A DNA stretch of 64,000 bases from Nomia melanderi (Eukaryota > Arthropoda > Insecta > Hymenoptera > Halictidae), in contig NC_135007.1 in assembly GCF_051020985.1 (NCBI RefSeq), positions 16,457,501-16,521,500 of the forward strand, in the 5' to 3' direction. How positions within the stretch are numbered: position 1 is the first letter of the stretch; each line of letters begins with the position of its first letter. Of this stretch, positions 1 through 12,668 are shown piece by piece. Under the pieces are notes generated by a model that worked only from the letters and a program-made list of their open reading frames with translations, was not told where the DNA came from and did no database searches. The position numbers and the translations under genes are program-made.

Positions 1-41
1 TTCTAATATAAGATTACTGACATTAAAAAATAGACACATAC

Positions 42-3000
42 CAAACAAGCCGTATGAAACTTCTTTCGACATGTATGACAAGATAATTTTGGTATTTGGT
101 AAGAACTTGAATGGAATATACTGAAACATATGTAACACTCTTCGACCCCTGCGAATTTCTTGTCCAAGTTTTTCTTCCATAACGCGAGACCATCCCAAAC
201 AGATCCGTTCTATGAAAAAACATATAGATATTGCTAAATCTTTGTTCAAGGTAGATTAGAAATGTTGACAAACAGATGAAACTTCACCTGATGTGTAAGG
301 AATATAGCCAACTGCATATGACAGTTCCTCCAGTTTGCAGTTCCCCCAGCATGTTGGCCAGGTTCTACTGTAACTGGTCCCAGGGGATGATTTGGTGGCA
401 ATGTGATATTAAGCTCTAATTTGGTGTCACTCATTTGATACAGTGCTATCACTTCGCGGAACGTTGGATGGACTTTCACTTGCATATTTTCCATATTTTG
501 TAATTTGTTGTTGAGAAGCTCTTGACAAAGCATAGGGGTAACATAATGAGTTGTGATCTTGTCTACAGCTGCACTGACTCTGCTGTCGGATGCGCTCCAC
601 CATTGTCTCACCAATACCGGTAAATGCCTTAAACTGTTCCTATACAACCAGCAGACTATGTGATCTAGTCTCCATTCTGTCCAGCTTTCTACAAAACATT
701 GTAATGATCAGTATTTATTACTGGGAGAACAGTGATTTATATATTATACCTCCGAATTCAAGAGACGGCTCCGTCGAAAAGATCTCCGTTAATTTTGCAC
801 TTTTGTTCTTATTGTCCTGAAGAACTTCTACTGGCATTAGCCTGAAGATATTGTTTAACAAACTGGGGAAGAAATTATCTCTGAAAACAAAACACACGTG
901 AATTCATAAAATATTTTAGAATGGATAAAATGAAGTTTACATATAATATCAAGGAAGTTTAAAAAGATATTTACTTAAGCACTTCCGCGTATTGATAAAG
1001 TAAATCCCCATGAGCATTTGCACACATATCCAATATGATGGCCCACAACAGTAAATACCCTACAGTGTACGTGTAAGAGTCTGTGTATGGTTGTATAGTA
1101 CAACTGACTGTATCACATAATCTGGAAATATGTTATAAATAGATCTCAAGATTTAGAACACCTGGACATCTTAAGTGTACTCAAAAACATAAGGGGGGTG
1201 TATACTCACTTGAAATCCATTAAAATCGTGTTCACAATGTTCTGTGTATTCTGAAGTATGTCTTCCATCTTTTTAATATTCAAATTATTCACGTCGAAGT
1301 TTTCAATCTCAACAGTAACTCTGTCTCGTATCACAAGGTCAGGTACAGTTTGTTTTAATAAATGATATGCGCCCAATTGTATACTGGTTAGAGGGGACTG
1401 AAGTAGCTTCAATGATAATTGAACAGTATCATTTAGGTTAATAACAACCGTGGGTGATATATTTAATTGATTTCTGAATAGTACATCCCCATTTAACACT
1501 TTTACTGCTTTACCTATGTGATCTAACACCACAATAGGTTTCACGCTTGATGTTCTTTCATTATACCAATCTGTAAACATACAATCTCGCAATTATAAGT
1601 TCCTAAAATTTCTTATTTTCATCTGTTAGAAGTACCTGCATAAAACATCCAAATTCGAGCGATCCCGTTCTGAATATCGCCAGCAAATATATTGTTCCAC
1701 TCATCCAATAATGTTGGGGGTAAATTTGCTTTTTGTTCTTCCGTATTAACTATATTTTGGATAGCATAATAAAGCTGACAAGTCGAAACTGTCAGCGCTG
1801 ATACCTGGAAGTGTAAAAAACAGGCTGTAAATATTAAGAAACCTTTTGATAGTAGGAATTATAATATTGGAACCTTAATATCTTCAATATGTTGTTTCGA
1901 TTTGATAACAGATAATTGCCACATGACTAATGATATTAAGATAAAATTCCAGTGTTCATTGGTTAATTCGGACGACATATTCGTTACAAGTTCCGATAAC
2001 AATGAAATAACTTCCAATGGAAGGGCTAACTTTTCCCACGAGGTTTCAGAAATATCGCTGAAAAAGGAAAACCATAGAAACACAATATTATTTTCGTCCT
2101 ACTTAATTTAACAAGTCATAAGAAATTTAATCAATTATAGACAATATAAGTACCAATCCAGAAGCAGTGATGTAGAATTATTTTGTTCGTAAGATATTAT
2201 CTTTTCTAGAATGTTCATGTAGCTTAAATTATCTTCTTTATTATAAAGCATTCTTTTTTCTACTATTAACTTATATATGTCATCATCTTTTGCCACTGAA
2301 GAGTCCTCCGTGTTTTGAAATTTGGATAGAATCTAAAATACAATATTGTGAATTACATAAAATTTATTTTTTCGAAGATATAAATAATAAATATTTGTAT
2401 TGTGCTACCTGAAACTTCTGGAGACTCGTTTCAAAATTTTCATATATTATACTATTTGTATGAGTTTCAAACACTCTTTCAGATTTTTTACCCCAACTTA
2501 ATTGTGTGCAACAGAAGTATAGTAGATAAGATAACATGCTGCCATATTGTTCATAATTCCTGCACACATATTTAAAATAAATAATGTCTCACTGAATAAT
2601 CAAAGTCATTATTAAAGACAACAAATTACTTACGCAACAATATAATTCAGAACTTCGTCATTAGTATCGTCATTAACATATGCTTTCAACTGTTCAAAGC
2701 TAGTTTCAACTGTAGTCAACACTTTGTTAACGGTAGTATAACATTTTGTCTGCAATTAGTTCATTGAAAGAGTATTACTTATCATAGCATTATTATATTT
2801 ATAAAAGAATATCATTATACATACAGATTTATAATGTTTTATATATATTTGTCCTAAAACAATCGAGTATATCACATCTGCTATTAGATTCGTGATTCCT
2901 GGTAAATTAATATTCTGTATCAATCCTATCTCTTTGATCAAGCATATATTCTTCAATAAGTTTGCATTAAACAATGCCCATTTCAAACAATTCTCCGTAT

Positions 3001-6000
3001 TATCTATTATTGTATTATTAGTTAATTCGTCAGGTATACGTTCTTGGAAAATCTGTACACTTCGATCGAGGACTGATTCCAGCATAAATCTTCCGGTCAT
3101 CACTTCTCCATAAAGAACAATTCCTGCTACTTCGACCAACCACCTTCGTATGTCAGAGCTTGTTAAGAATGTTAAAATAGTCTCTTTTACATAATCTTCT
3201 TCCTCGTGATTTTTGTTATTATAAATAATTTCAAGAAAATCAGACGCAATATCCACCAATATTTCTTTGGTTTGTTCCTCATTTCTGCAAAACATTGTAT
3301 ATACTACAAACCGAAACGTAAAAATATTTCATGTAAGAAAAATAATCTTACGTGTTATATATCTTCTTCCACATGATTGTTGCAAATTTTCTAGTTAGCT
3401 CAATAAATTCCAGTTTAGACAGTCTCTGAATGGCTTCCACAAGACCATTTTTCCATACAGTTTTCATTGTATCAATGAATGTTAAATTGTTACTAAAATA
3501 GTCGTGAGAACACAACTCAAAAAGTGTTTCTAATACTTGCATTGCCCCCAACGTTGATTGTTTGTGGGTCCATGCCAATGGAACAATGCAAGAAATTAAT
3601 TGTGCAAAGTTTAACAAGTAAGTTTCGTCTATCTTATGAATTGAACTACAGATGATAGACACAATTTCATTAACACCCTCTTCTTTGACCAACAAATCTA
3701 AATATTCGAGAACAATTAAATATCATATATTAAAAGACACATACAATAGTTAAAAGAAGTAATTAAATATTAGAAGACTTACTGCCATCGTCAAAAGACT
3801 CAAAAGCCAACAAAATAAGGTCTTGATTTTTTTCAAGATCAGAGTAATTTCCTGCAGCTATTTCCTTTGCTACATCTATCAATAAGCTAGTCATTTTAGA
3901 CTGTGAACACCATTTTCTTATTACTGGATCATTCCTATGTTTTTTGGATAAAGCACAGTGTACCACACTTCTTACTGTTACAATATCTTCAAACTGAAAG
4001 GGGATAGAAATTATAATATACATAAATTTTATAGGAAATATGAAATCTCTTACCTCAGTAAGTGACTTTAAAACTTTATCCTTTTCACAGTCATTCATAT
4101 ATGAGATAAAATTAAATATTAATTCTACTATATGCGCAGCTTCTATTGATTGTTCTAGCAACCACTGCCTCAAAACTTGATCATAGAAAGCTAAGAAATT
4201 TATTTGAGTTTTCAGAGACTCTGACAAACTTGTGAATAGCTTCTCACTTTCAAAACACGTGATAAGTTTATTTAAATATGTGACATATTTCTGAGTACGT
4301 TGTTCTGTAATTTTATCAAAATATTTTATACACAGAGTAATAACTAAATTATTCAGTTCTACCAAAAATTCTGTATCAGTATCAACTTCTGTCACTGATT
4401 TTCGGGATTCGATATTTATTATATCCTCTTCTGGTGCAGAAAACTTCACTTTCAAATTTTTACGGCTATGCGTAGGCGCTAATTTCAATGTAATTAAGAA
4501 TTCAATTTGAGAATTATTTGTATCAGCAATATTAAATGTCTCAGAACTTTGAAACGTGTCTATTAAGAAATGGAACAGCGAATTCAGTTCAATCCAAAAT
4601 TGTTCCATTAAATGAGTATACGATTCGAAATCTTCATTATGTCTATTTTTGCTCCAATATCGCAGCAGATGTGAAATTTCACAGAATAGGATTTGTTTCA
4701 TTGGAGCATTCTCTTTTAAACATGTTTCGATTACTGGTATCAGCTGAAACAATGAATCAATCAGTTTTGCGAATCCATTCAAACATTTATACATATGTAT
4801 GTTGTGAAATAAGTACTTGTTCTTTGAGAAGCGCTGTACATAAATCCCGATTTTTGGCATTCAATAGAACAGAATACCGTAAGCATTCGATGAACGATGT
4901 TGTTACGGCAAACATTTCGGATCGATTCGTTTGTACACTTTTCACAGAAAATCTAAAGAACAGATTAACATATTTTAAAATACGATTCACTGTATTATTT
5001 GATAAGGTATTGCTTGAATTGAATAAATACCCCTGTCGCATATTGTTGAAGAAGTTTATATACAAGTTATGAATATTGATATTTAACTTCGGGAATTGGC
5101 TAATAAACGGTAACAAATTTGGGTACACAATAGTTGCAGAGCACTGTCCTCCACTTCGTAGAACCCGCCACAATTTTGGTAATACTAGTTTCTCTATACT
5201 CACTACAGTGTACCAATCCTACAAAATAAATTACTTAAATGATCGAACATACTGTAGATTTAGAATATTATATAGTTCATAGTCAATAATTATCTACCTC
5301 TATTTTATTTATAGTTACTAGCATAGATTCCCAAACAGCGGACACAAGTGCAGGCTCTGTTTCATCCAAACTATTCATAATGGTTGTTACAGTCCTCTTT
5401 TTTTCTTCTTGTAAGAGTATGGTAGCATTTTCGATCATTGATGTTAACACATTAAAAAATGCAGTTTTCACAGCAAGAGCATCATATTTCACTAACTTCC
5501 AAAATTTGCTGTTCCTTATGATTTTATAATGAATATCCGTCGTTTTTTCAATTTCTTCTGAAGGAACCTTTTTTAAATAAGAACTGTAACCTTGTAGACT
5601 GGCTATTAGAACCCTCTGATATTTTGCTTCCATTTCTTCTGCTGCAATACTCCTAATAGAATTATGTATTACGTAGATTTAATATTCTTTTAACCACTGA
5701 TTTATATTTTTAGTAAATATGATACATACTTTTGTTGGGACAAAGATTGTGCAGTTTGGACAGTAATGTTATCACAAATATACGATAAAATTTCATGTTG
5801 ACAATGCACAATGGCATCAACAATTTTTTTTGGTGGAAATGTTCCCTGTATACATAAGAGAGTTCATATTAGAAAAGTTTACATCATTTTCATTTGTTTC
5901 AAATATTCTCGAATTAAAGAATGATAATATATTACACTGAATGAATTAGTAGCAGCTGAAGCAGCAGGAGCATATGTATCATATTGAGATGTAAACCAAG

Positions 6001-6799
6001 CTCCTGCCAACTGTTTTAAATACATAGCTATACCCTTGCCTACGCGCTTCACTACTGCTGCATGTGCTAACTGTGCACCTTCTCTTACTCTGTGTTCAAT
6101 GTCTATAGCTAAGACACAATATAATCTGGGCCAAAATGGTAACATTCCTTCGACAGCTGATAATTCTGAATCCCTGCATAGGACTGCAAATTCTTGCAGA
6201 GCCTAATATAGTGTAATTTGTCAAACATAATGTTAATCATATAAGGCATTTCAATTAGGATAACTGCTTGATTGTTGTGATAGTACCTTGCACTTTGTTG
6301 TCGCATCTTTTTTGTTCATTTTCTTTAAAACTATTTGAAAATTATTATCAACACTATTCATCTCAACTTCATTAACACTACAGAGTGATAAACCTGGTAA
6401 AACAGGTATGTAACCACCATCGTTTACAGCTGAAAAACCAACAAATTTGGGTGTAGCAGTGCCCAGTAGTTCTGCACTTCTACTGCTATTTGATGGCTAG
6501 AAACAGAAAGACACATGTTATCAATAACTTATATTTTAATTAAAAATGTAATGGCTCTTGATTCATCATATGTCAAGTGGTATAGGTTACATTTATTTAT
6601 ATACAACATAAATAGTTTCATTATTAAACTGTATTTTTAGATTATCTTCTAGAATTTAATTATTTATTAGATATAATAAGGTTAACGTTCATGATAACAA
6701 AGTTGAGTTGCTCGCTTATATTATCTTTGATTACTGATATAAAGCTGTGCTTACCCTTGCATTATTTTTTGTTCTTTGTGCTTGTTTGCTCTTCCCCAT
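42..6799 (-). CDS. Ltn1: Listerin E3 ubiquitin-protein ligase, 20 exons, 3' end beyond window
   Basis: Listerin ubiquitinates nascent chains stalled on 60S subunits together with NEMF/Rqc2. I joined 20 exons in phase, all GT-AG: 6799-6755, 6496-6287, 6202-5936, 5845-5730, 5652-5298, 5218-4817, 4743-4054, 3993-3783, 3697-3352, 3284-2825, 2749-2634, 2559-2409, 2332-2154, 2057-1874, 1804-1636, 1570-1210, 1121-975, 880-750, 688-288, 209-42. They total 5,109 nt or 1,703 codons, close to the roughly 1,770 residues of animal Listerins. The start MGKSKQAQRTKNNAR matches the short basic family N-terminus. The middle is long helical HEAT/ARM-like sequence. The last visible exon begins the C-terminal RING with ligands C1672, C1675, C1691, C1694, H1699 and C1702; the last two cysteines lie on an exon outside the window. 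The exon ending at 5936 uses a weaker donor (AGT before GTAATA). Identity is firm; exact junctions are my reading. Confidence 0.95.
3994..4053 (-). other. 60-bp stop-free in-phase intron of Ltn1
   Basis: This intron of Ltn1 runs from a GTAAGA donor to a TTTCAG acceptor. It is 60 bp long, a multiple of three, and contains no in-frame stop. If retained it would add 20 mostly hydrophobic residues (VRDFIFP...SIPFQ) without breaking the frame. Removing it gives a smooth helical-repeat sequence, so I treat it as an intron. Confidence 0.75.
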
Positions 6800-7517
6800 G
6801 ATAATTAGAAAGAAAGCAACGGGAAACAAGAAGTTCTGTGATCACACATCAATTTTATTCGTTTAATTCTCTGCCGACAACACCACAGTAAATCTTAACA
6901 GAAGTGAAACTCCGGCCTTCTTTTAAACTAATTTCTAGTGAACATGCATCTGTAAGTAACGTGAACGTAGCTGTAGATGATTGCATTATCGACAGTTAAA
7001 TTAGGAACGTAATTTGAAGTAAACAAATAAAAACAAGGGGAAATAATAATCATTTCATTTTAAAGTTTAATTTAATGTTGATATTGTTGCAAAGAATTGT
7101 TAAAGCTGTCTATAAATAGTAGCTTAAGATCTTCAAATTTGGGGTCACTAACATGGAAGATTATCTTGTGACAACGTGTTCTATAACAGCTGATTTTTTG
7201 ATGGCTATTGGTAACGCGAATTCCTAACCACGATATATATTTTTTATATGATAAAATTCCTTCATGCGGCTTAACTGTGACACTTTATTAAAGAATAATA
7301 TGTATTCTATTTTCGTTGGCTGTTGTTGTTGGTTAAGATAGTGTAACAAAACACAATGATATATTGTATAAATATAACAATATACCAAGTATTAAGGCAA
7401 TAAGAATCATTCTATTTTACAATACATCAAGTAAGGACTGATTAAATTTATAGGTGAGATTCCATTTAATATTTACTTACATTAAAAGTTTCATTACAGT
7501 TTACAAGAGGAGCAAAC
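6800..7517. promoter_or_regulatory. Divergent intergenic region between Ltn1 and PIG-F
   Basis: These 718 bp separate the divergent start codons of Ltn1 (minus) and PIG-F (plus). They must hold both 5' UTRs and probably a shared bidirectional promoter. The stretch is AT-rich with no coding signal. A possible 5' UTR intron end (TTTATAG before GTGAGATTCC, about 7,450) lies ahead of the PIG-F start. No clear TATA box was assigned. Confidence 0.5.
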
Positions 7518-8216
7518 ATGAACGTTGGAAACAAATTTGGCCAGAGGTTGCTCTTGTCGTATTGTTCCTTCACTTGCATTTATTTTCCTGGCATTCTGAT
7601 ATTACTCAAATTAAATGACAACTTGTACAATGTAGGGAAGTACAAGTTTATTCCAGTATTATTGATACTTCTCTTTGCAGAAGTCATTAAGCTTTTTTTC
7701 CCCATGTTTCATTCTGAATCAGCTATCATAGGGAAAACTGATTTAAGAACATCCTCAAAAGCTAGAAGATCTTTGTCAAGATACATTAGAGAGATCTTTA
7801 AATTCCTATTGGTCGCTTTTCTTTTGTCTGTTACATATTATATTATAATTATATTGTTCGGTGCACCTGTATTTATGCACCATGAAGAAACTACCATGCT
7901 CACAGTTACATTGACCACTCTTACATTTGTTCCTGCTAGTCTGCATTTAGGGGTTGATGGTGCATTAGAAATTATAACAGGAACACAATCTCAAAAGGGT
8001 AATATTTTCGCGGATGCAGTGAAGACTAATATTCAAGCAACTCTTTTGGGCACTTGGTTAGGTGCTATTGTAATTCCATTAGATTGGGACCGTCCATGGC
8101 AAGCTTGGCCAATCCCTTGTGTAATAGGAGCTTTGCTTGGTTATATGATTGCACATTTTATTACTCTTGCAAAAACATTACCCGTATTAAAATTATCTAA
8201 TAAAGTTTATAGATAA
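7518..8216 (+). CDS. PIGF: Phosphatidylinositol-glycan biosynthesis class F protein (PIG-F)
   Basis: PIG-F is the membrane partner of PIG-O and PIG-G (GPI7), which add ethanolamine phosphate to the second and third mannoses of GPI anchors in the endoplasmic reticulum. The single exon encodes 232 residues, the usual family length. Hydrophobic segments lie near residues 13-31, 44-63, 93-114, 127-146, 176-188 and 199-216. The family signature is clear: a loop FGAP at 114-117, a conserved stretch around 137-146, and GTWLGA...IPLDWDRPWQAWP at 178-198. The ATG is preceded by AGCAAAC, a reasonable insect context. The gene is transcribed away from Ltn1 and in the same direction as the downstream dehydrogenase, 660 bp away. 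No frameshift or missing motif is seen. Confidence 0.93.
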   Translation: MNVGNKFGQRLLLSYCSFTCIYFPGILILLKLNDNLYNVGKYKFIPVLLILLFAEVIKLFFPMFHSESAIIGKTDLRTSSKARRSLSRYIREIFKFLLVAFLLSVTYYIIIILFGAPVFMHHEETTMLTVTLTTLTFVPASLHLGVDGALEIITGTQSQKGNIFADAVKTNIQATLLGTWLGAIVIPLDWDRPWQAWPIPCVIGALLGYMIAHFITLAKTLPVLKLSNKVYR

Positions 8217-8876
8217 ATAATTAATGATTACACGAATAGTTTGATGAATATAATAATTTATTCATAGAAGAATGCAGTCATGTGTTAAAATATTTCTTAA
8301 TTGATCTTTCACATTAGAGTATTTAATTCTGCACATATTAATTAAGGAAATTTTATAGTTGACAAAAGTATACAATTGTATTATACATTCTAGACATTTT
8401 GAAAAAATTTATAAACTTAATAAATGAAATTAATTCAATCGTTAGAAAACACTGCATTACCTATAAATTTATTTCAAGTTTCACTGCCAACCGTAATAGG
8501 CGCTATGATCGAGACCAAAATTCCGTTGGTAATGTAGCGATTGACATGAAAGTGATAATAGTTTAACAGTAAATGTTATTTTTATTCTCCCATTTCATTG
8601 ATGAAGTAATGAATTCTGAATTGCGTTCATTTATGAATGTTTTCTACACAATTTTATCTGTTTTGTAAGATAAAACTTCATAAACACTAGATGTCAGTAG
8701 TATCAGATTAGCACCGCGTGCAAATCATGACCTTGGTTATCATTTTCATTTGGTATATCGCAATAGCAACCGGCGTCGAGACAGATTAATACTTATCGTA
8801 GTACCATTTATTCTGCTTCGTCGATCTCTCGCAGCTTCTTATATCTTTACTTAATAGTAATTGTTATTATTCAATT
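8217..8876. other. Intergenic region PIG-F to Fdh, with Fdh promoter
   Basis: About 660 bp separate the two plus-strand genes. The first half is AT-rich 3' UTR-like sequence. The second half, from about 8,700, becomes more GC-balanced up to the Fdh start and probably contains its promoter and 5' UTR. I see no open frame or repeat here. Confidence 0.5.
8419..8424 (+). terminator. Candidate poly(A) signal of PIG-F
   Basis: AATAAA lies about 200 bp after the PIG-F stop codon in AT-rich sequence. It is the first canonical hexamer I see downstream, so it is the likely 3' end signal, although such hexamers are common in AT-rich DNA. Confidence 0.45.
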
Positions 8877-10510
8877 ATGTTGGATACTGCTGGAAAGGTA
8901 TTTATCCTGATGTTTACCGAAGAAACTTCTAATTATACTAATTAAATTCTTTTGTTTTTATTGGTATAAGTTCTAATTAAAATTTCTTTGCATATGTTAG
9001 GTAATTAAATGTAAAGCTGCAGTAGCATGGAAAGCAAAGGAGCCTCTTTCAATTGAAGAAGTTGAGGTAGCTCCTCCAAAGGCCCATGAAGTTAGAATCA
9101 AAGTTGTTGCTGTAGCTTTGTGTCATACAGATGCTTATACTCTAGACGGATTAGACCCAGAAGGAATTTTTCCATGTATTCTTGGTCATGAAGGCAGTGG
9201 TATTGTTGAGAGTGTTGGTGAAGGTGTTACAGAATTCCAGCCAGGTATGATTATACAATTAATTTAGAATTATATCCTATGTTTGGATTAATTATATGGT
9301 TATCAGCTATAAAGTTTCTCATATTAATTTATAGGTGATCATGTAGTTCCATTATACATTCCACAATGCAAGGATTGCAAATTTTGTAACTCTCCAAAGA
9401 CAAATTTATGTAGCAAGATACGGGTAACCCAAGGGAAGGGTTTAATGCCTGATGGTACTTCCAGGTTTATTTGCAAGGGTCAGACTATTGCTCATTTCAT
9501 GGGTTGCTCTACTTTTGCTGAATATACTGTAGTGGCTGATATTTCTCTGGCTAAGGTATTTTCTCTTTATATGTTGTGACTTGAAACATTTTTTATTATA
9601 TTTTTAAAACATTGTTTCAGGTTGATCCTAGTGCACCACTTGAAAAGATTTGTTTGCTGGGTTGTGGAATACCTACTGGATACGGTGCTGCCTTGAACAC
9701 AGCTAAAGTAGAACCTGAAAGCACATGTGCTATTTGGGGTTTGGGTGCAGTCGGTTTGGCAGTTGCACTTGGTTGTAAGAAGGCTGGTGCAAAACGTATT
9801 ATTGGAGTAGATGTGAATCCAGGCAAATTTGAACTTGGTAAGATAAAGGGAACTATTTATTCATAGTCTTTGTTAAAGAATGAATACAACTTTTTAACAC
9901 TTATTATAGCAAAAACATTTGGATGCAATGAATTCATTAATCCCAAGGACTATGACAAACCAATTCAAGAAGTTCTGATAGAATTAACTGATGGTGGATT
10001 GGATTATACTTTTGAATGTGTCGGCAATGTTAATACTATGGTAAAAAAGGATTCGATTTTTTACATAAATTGTAGTTTATAAAAAATCACTATGAAATAT
10101 TTATCAAGTATTTTGTATTTAGAGAGCTGCTTTGGAGTCCTGTCATAAAGGCTGGGGTACATCTGTTATTGTGGGTGTAGCTGCAGCTGGGCAGGAGATC
10201 AGTACTCGTCCTTTCCAGTTGGTGACAGGTCGAGTATGGAAAGGAACTGCATTCGGTGGTTGGAAGTCTAAAGACAGTGTACCTAAACTGGTACAGGAAT
10301 ACTTGTCAAAGTCTCTAATGCTGGATGAGTTTATCACACATACTCTTCCATTCGAGAAAATTAACGAGGGATTTGATTTATTGCATGGAGGATCCTGGTA
10401 AATGATACACTTAATACTTAAGACAGTTAATAAGATAACTTATAATATTACTTTTACGATGCGAAATAATTTTCTTCCGTTTTAGCTTGAGAGCAGTGCT
10501 GAAATACTAA
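8877..10510 (+). CDS. Fdh: Alcohol dehydrogenase class III / S-(hydroxymethyl)glutathione dehydrogenase
   Basis: This zinc enzyme oxidises S-hydroxymethylglutathione (formaldehyde detoxification) and reduces S-nitrosoglutathione in the cytosol. Seven exons join in phase: 8877-8897, 9001-9244, 9335-9555, 9621-9837, 9910-10040, 10123-10397, 10486-10510. They give 377 residues, the usual ADH5 length. Catalytic zinc ligands are C48, H70 and C177; structural zinc ligands are C100, C103, C106 and C114. The nucleotide-binding loop is GLGAVG at 202-207 with the acidic D226 that selects NAD. R118 matches the class-specific arginine that contacts the glutathione carboxylate. The first exon codes only seven residues, and the last ends LRAVLKY. 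Introns are short (64-103 bp). No defect is seen. Confidence 0.97.
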
Positions 10511-10603
10511 AGGGGAAAGCATAGGGTAACGTAATGCCAGTCTTCATAAAATTTTTACTCTGAACACGTCGAACAGAACATCTACTTTTTGTAACGATCT
10601 TTA

Positions 10604-10609
10604 AATAAA
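10604..10609 (+). terminator. Poly(A) signal of Fdh
   Basis: AATAAA lies about 94 bp after the Fdh stop codon and just ahead of an AT-rich stretch, a normal position for a short insect 3' UTR. Confidence 0.7.
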
Positions 10610-10663
10610 AATAATATATTCGAAAGAGGCGGAATGATCATTCTGACGTTTTCTACAACAATC

Positions 10664-10669
10664 TTTATT
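10664..10669 (-). terminator. Minus-strand poly(A) signal facing Fdh
   Basis: TTTATT on the plus strand reads AATAAA on the minus strand. It lies only 55 bp past the Fdh poly(A) signal, so two transcripts appear to converge here. The minus-strand transcript could be a very long Cow 3' UTR or a separate small gene (see the 10,669-10,788 frame). Confidence 0.45.
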
Positions 10670-10788
10670 CATAAAGAATTCTTACAGCCACATGTACAAT
10701 ACCAATCTGGTGAAATATCAATAGTAGCTTCGGGATGAAGTAAAAATTCTTTACGCTTCGACCAGGTGCATACCTTACAAAAAATCAT
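10669..10788 (-). CDS. Small cysteine-rich frame, possible terminal exon of an unknown gene
   Basis: I do not recognise this protein. From an ATG at 10,788 the frame gives 39 residues. It starts MIFCKVCTWSKRKEF and ends DWYCTCGCKNSL, with CxxC and CxCxC cysteine spacing, and its TGA overlaps a minus-strand AATAAA. The composition (paired cysteines, HPEA, DISPDWY) looks protein-like rather than random. A weak acceptor (TTTTTTGTAAG) precedes GTATGCACC, so the real start may be upstream by splicing. I found no convincing partner exon between 10.8 and 15.4 kb. A chance frame inside the Cow 3' UTR is the main alternative. Confidence 0.3.
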   Translation of the reverse strand: MIFCKVCTWSKRKEFLLHPEATIDISPDWYCTCGCKNSL

Positions 10789-11419
10789 CACGTTTACGAA
10801 GATCATAGACGATGATTTTCCCCCATTGTATATAATTATGTATATACAATATGCAAGACAACGTTCTCGGTAAAACTATCATATGGTTGCGCTCGAGTTA
10901 TGCTCGGTTAATCTACATATCGACAGTACGGTAATAAATTCAGGCGGAAATAGAAATTGCGCTCAACGTAGCAAAGGGTGCACGCGTGTTCGGTGAATTC
11001 GTACATCGCGGACGAGGTTTGCCGATTCAGTATGGCGCCGAGTGGACATTTCTATGAATTCTTACTTTGTTATTAGACCGCTGAGTTTACGCGTTCCACA
11101 CTTGTTCCAAATTCTATCAAATAAAAGACACTAACGACGGTTTCTTTTTCAGATAATCGACACTTGGACTGCCACAACATTTACGCATGCTCCATAGAAT
11201 CTCAGGGGGGGTTTGTTTATTTTTTTAAAATTCTAATAATAAATTAAAGCAACTATACAGATAGAAGAAAGAAAAACAATTTTCATGTAGTTGCTGTTCT
11301 GCGAAACTTGAATTCGCGTAAACCTCTGCAGTCTACTCGTTATTCCGATGTCTTAGAATGACGCGGTGTTCTATGGTGCTCGTTAAAACGCGGTTTTATT
11401 ACTCTTGGACAGTTTACTC

Positions 11420-11461
11420 GCTTCCTTCCTTCCTTCCTTCCTTCCTTCCTTCCTTCCTTCC
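11420..11461. repeat. (CTTC)n microsatellite
   Basis: About ten perfect TTCC units form a pyrimidine-only tetranucleotide run. Confidence 0.95.
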
Positions 11462-12150
11462 TACTCCGTATAATTTATCGATAAAGTCGGCCACGGAAGA
11501 GTAGAACAAACGTAGCAATTGCACAAGACTTAAATACTGAAATCCAGAGCGGAGTCATCGCCACTGATTAAACAACAATAAGAATCAATGAAGAATAGAG
11601 TCTCAAAGAACGCATCAATATCGACTCGCTGAGAACACACTATAAACTGAATCTCGAATACGTTTTTCATTCGCTAGATACGGATTACGTGTATTAATTT
11701 GCATTGGCTATCCCTACGTAAATCGCCACCTAATTTCGCTAGGGCATATTCACATAGTCACACCGATCATTTTTTTTCGTTTTCGACTTTTTCTACGGAT
11801 TACAATGTAACGTTATACCCTCTAGTACCTACGGTGTTACCACACACTCGTTTAAGTAAAAGTCGTTAAGTAAAAATGCTTATAATTACAAGTAAACGCA
11901 GACGAATCACGACGTGCTCGTTTATGAAATATTAAAAACGCTTTTCCCTCGATCTTCCTTGATCCCTCCCGCGGGAGGGGACCGAGGAGTGTCTCTCTAG
12001 ACATTATATCATTTATTATTATTAATATTTTTTTCCCTTTTCTTTTCATCGTATGTAGTTAAAATTGCGTGGATAATTTGTCAAAGGAGAGAGAAAAAAG
12101 AAAAAGAAATATTCGCTGAAGGATGAAGAACGGTATCGTGTATCTTAAAA

Positions 12151-12235
12151 TATATATATATGTGTATATATATATATATGTATGTATGTTCGTATATATA
12201 TATATATATTAATATTAATATTAATATTATTAATA
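12151..12235. repeat. TA/TG and ATT-rich microsatellite
   Basis: Alternating TA runs interrupted by GTATG, followed by ATTAAT units. This is simple sequence with no coding value. Confidence 0.9.
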
Positions 12236-12668
12236 CCATTATTAATAATCTTTTTTTCTCTTGTTTCTATTCGTGTAAGGAGAGTGAAACGTTGGTCACG
12301 ATCCACGCATTACGAGTTCATAGAATTCTCCCCCAAACACACCCTTCGTCGTGATTGAGCTGCTGCTTAGTAGGTAGCGAGTATGAAATAGGTCACCATT
12401 TTAATGCAAGTGTATCTTACGCTAGAACTCGCAACGCAAGATGGCCACGAGAGAAAGGAATGAAACGGTTTCTCTCTTCCGCAGAAGAATCAGAAGTAGA
12501 ACAGTTCAGCGCGAGAAGAAAATAAATAAGCAACGATTCGATCTACGGAAATATACAACGTGTCCCTGGGAATCATCACTGTGTCGAAGTGCCCTTCTAA
12601 AAAAATTATATTCTCATATTTTCCATAACGTATCCTCCTCTACCCTCTCAGCGTACCAATCATCATCA

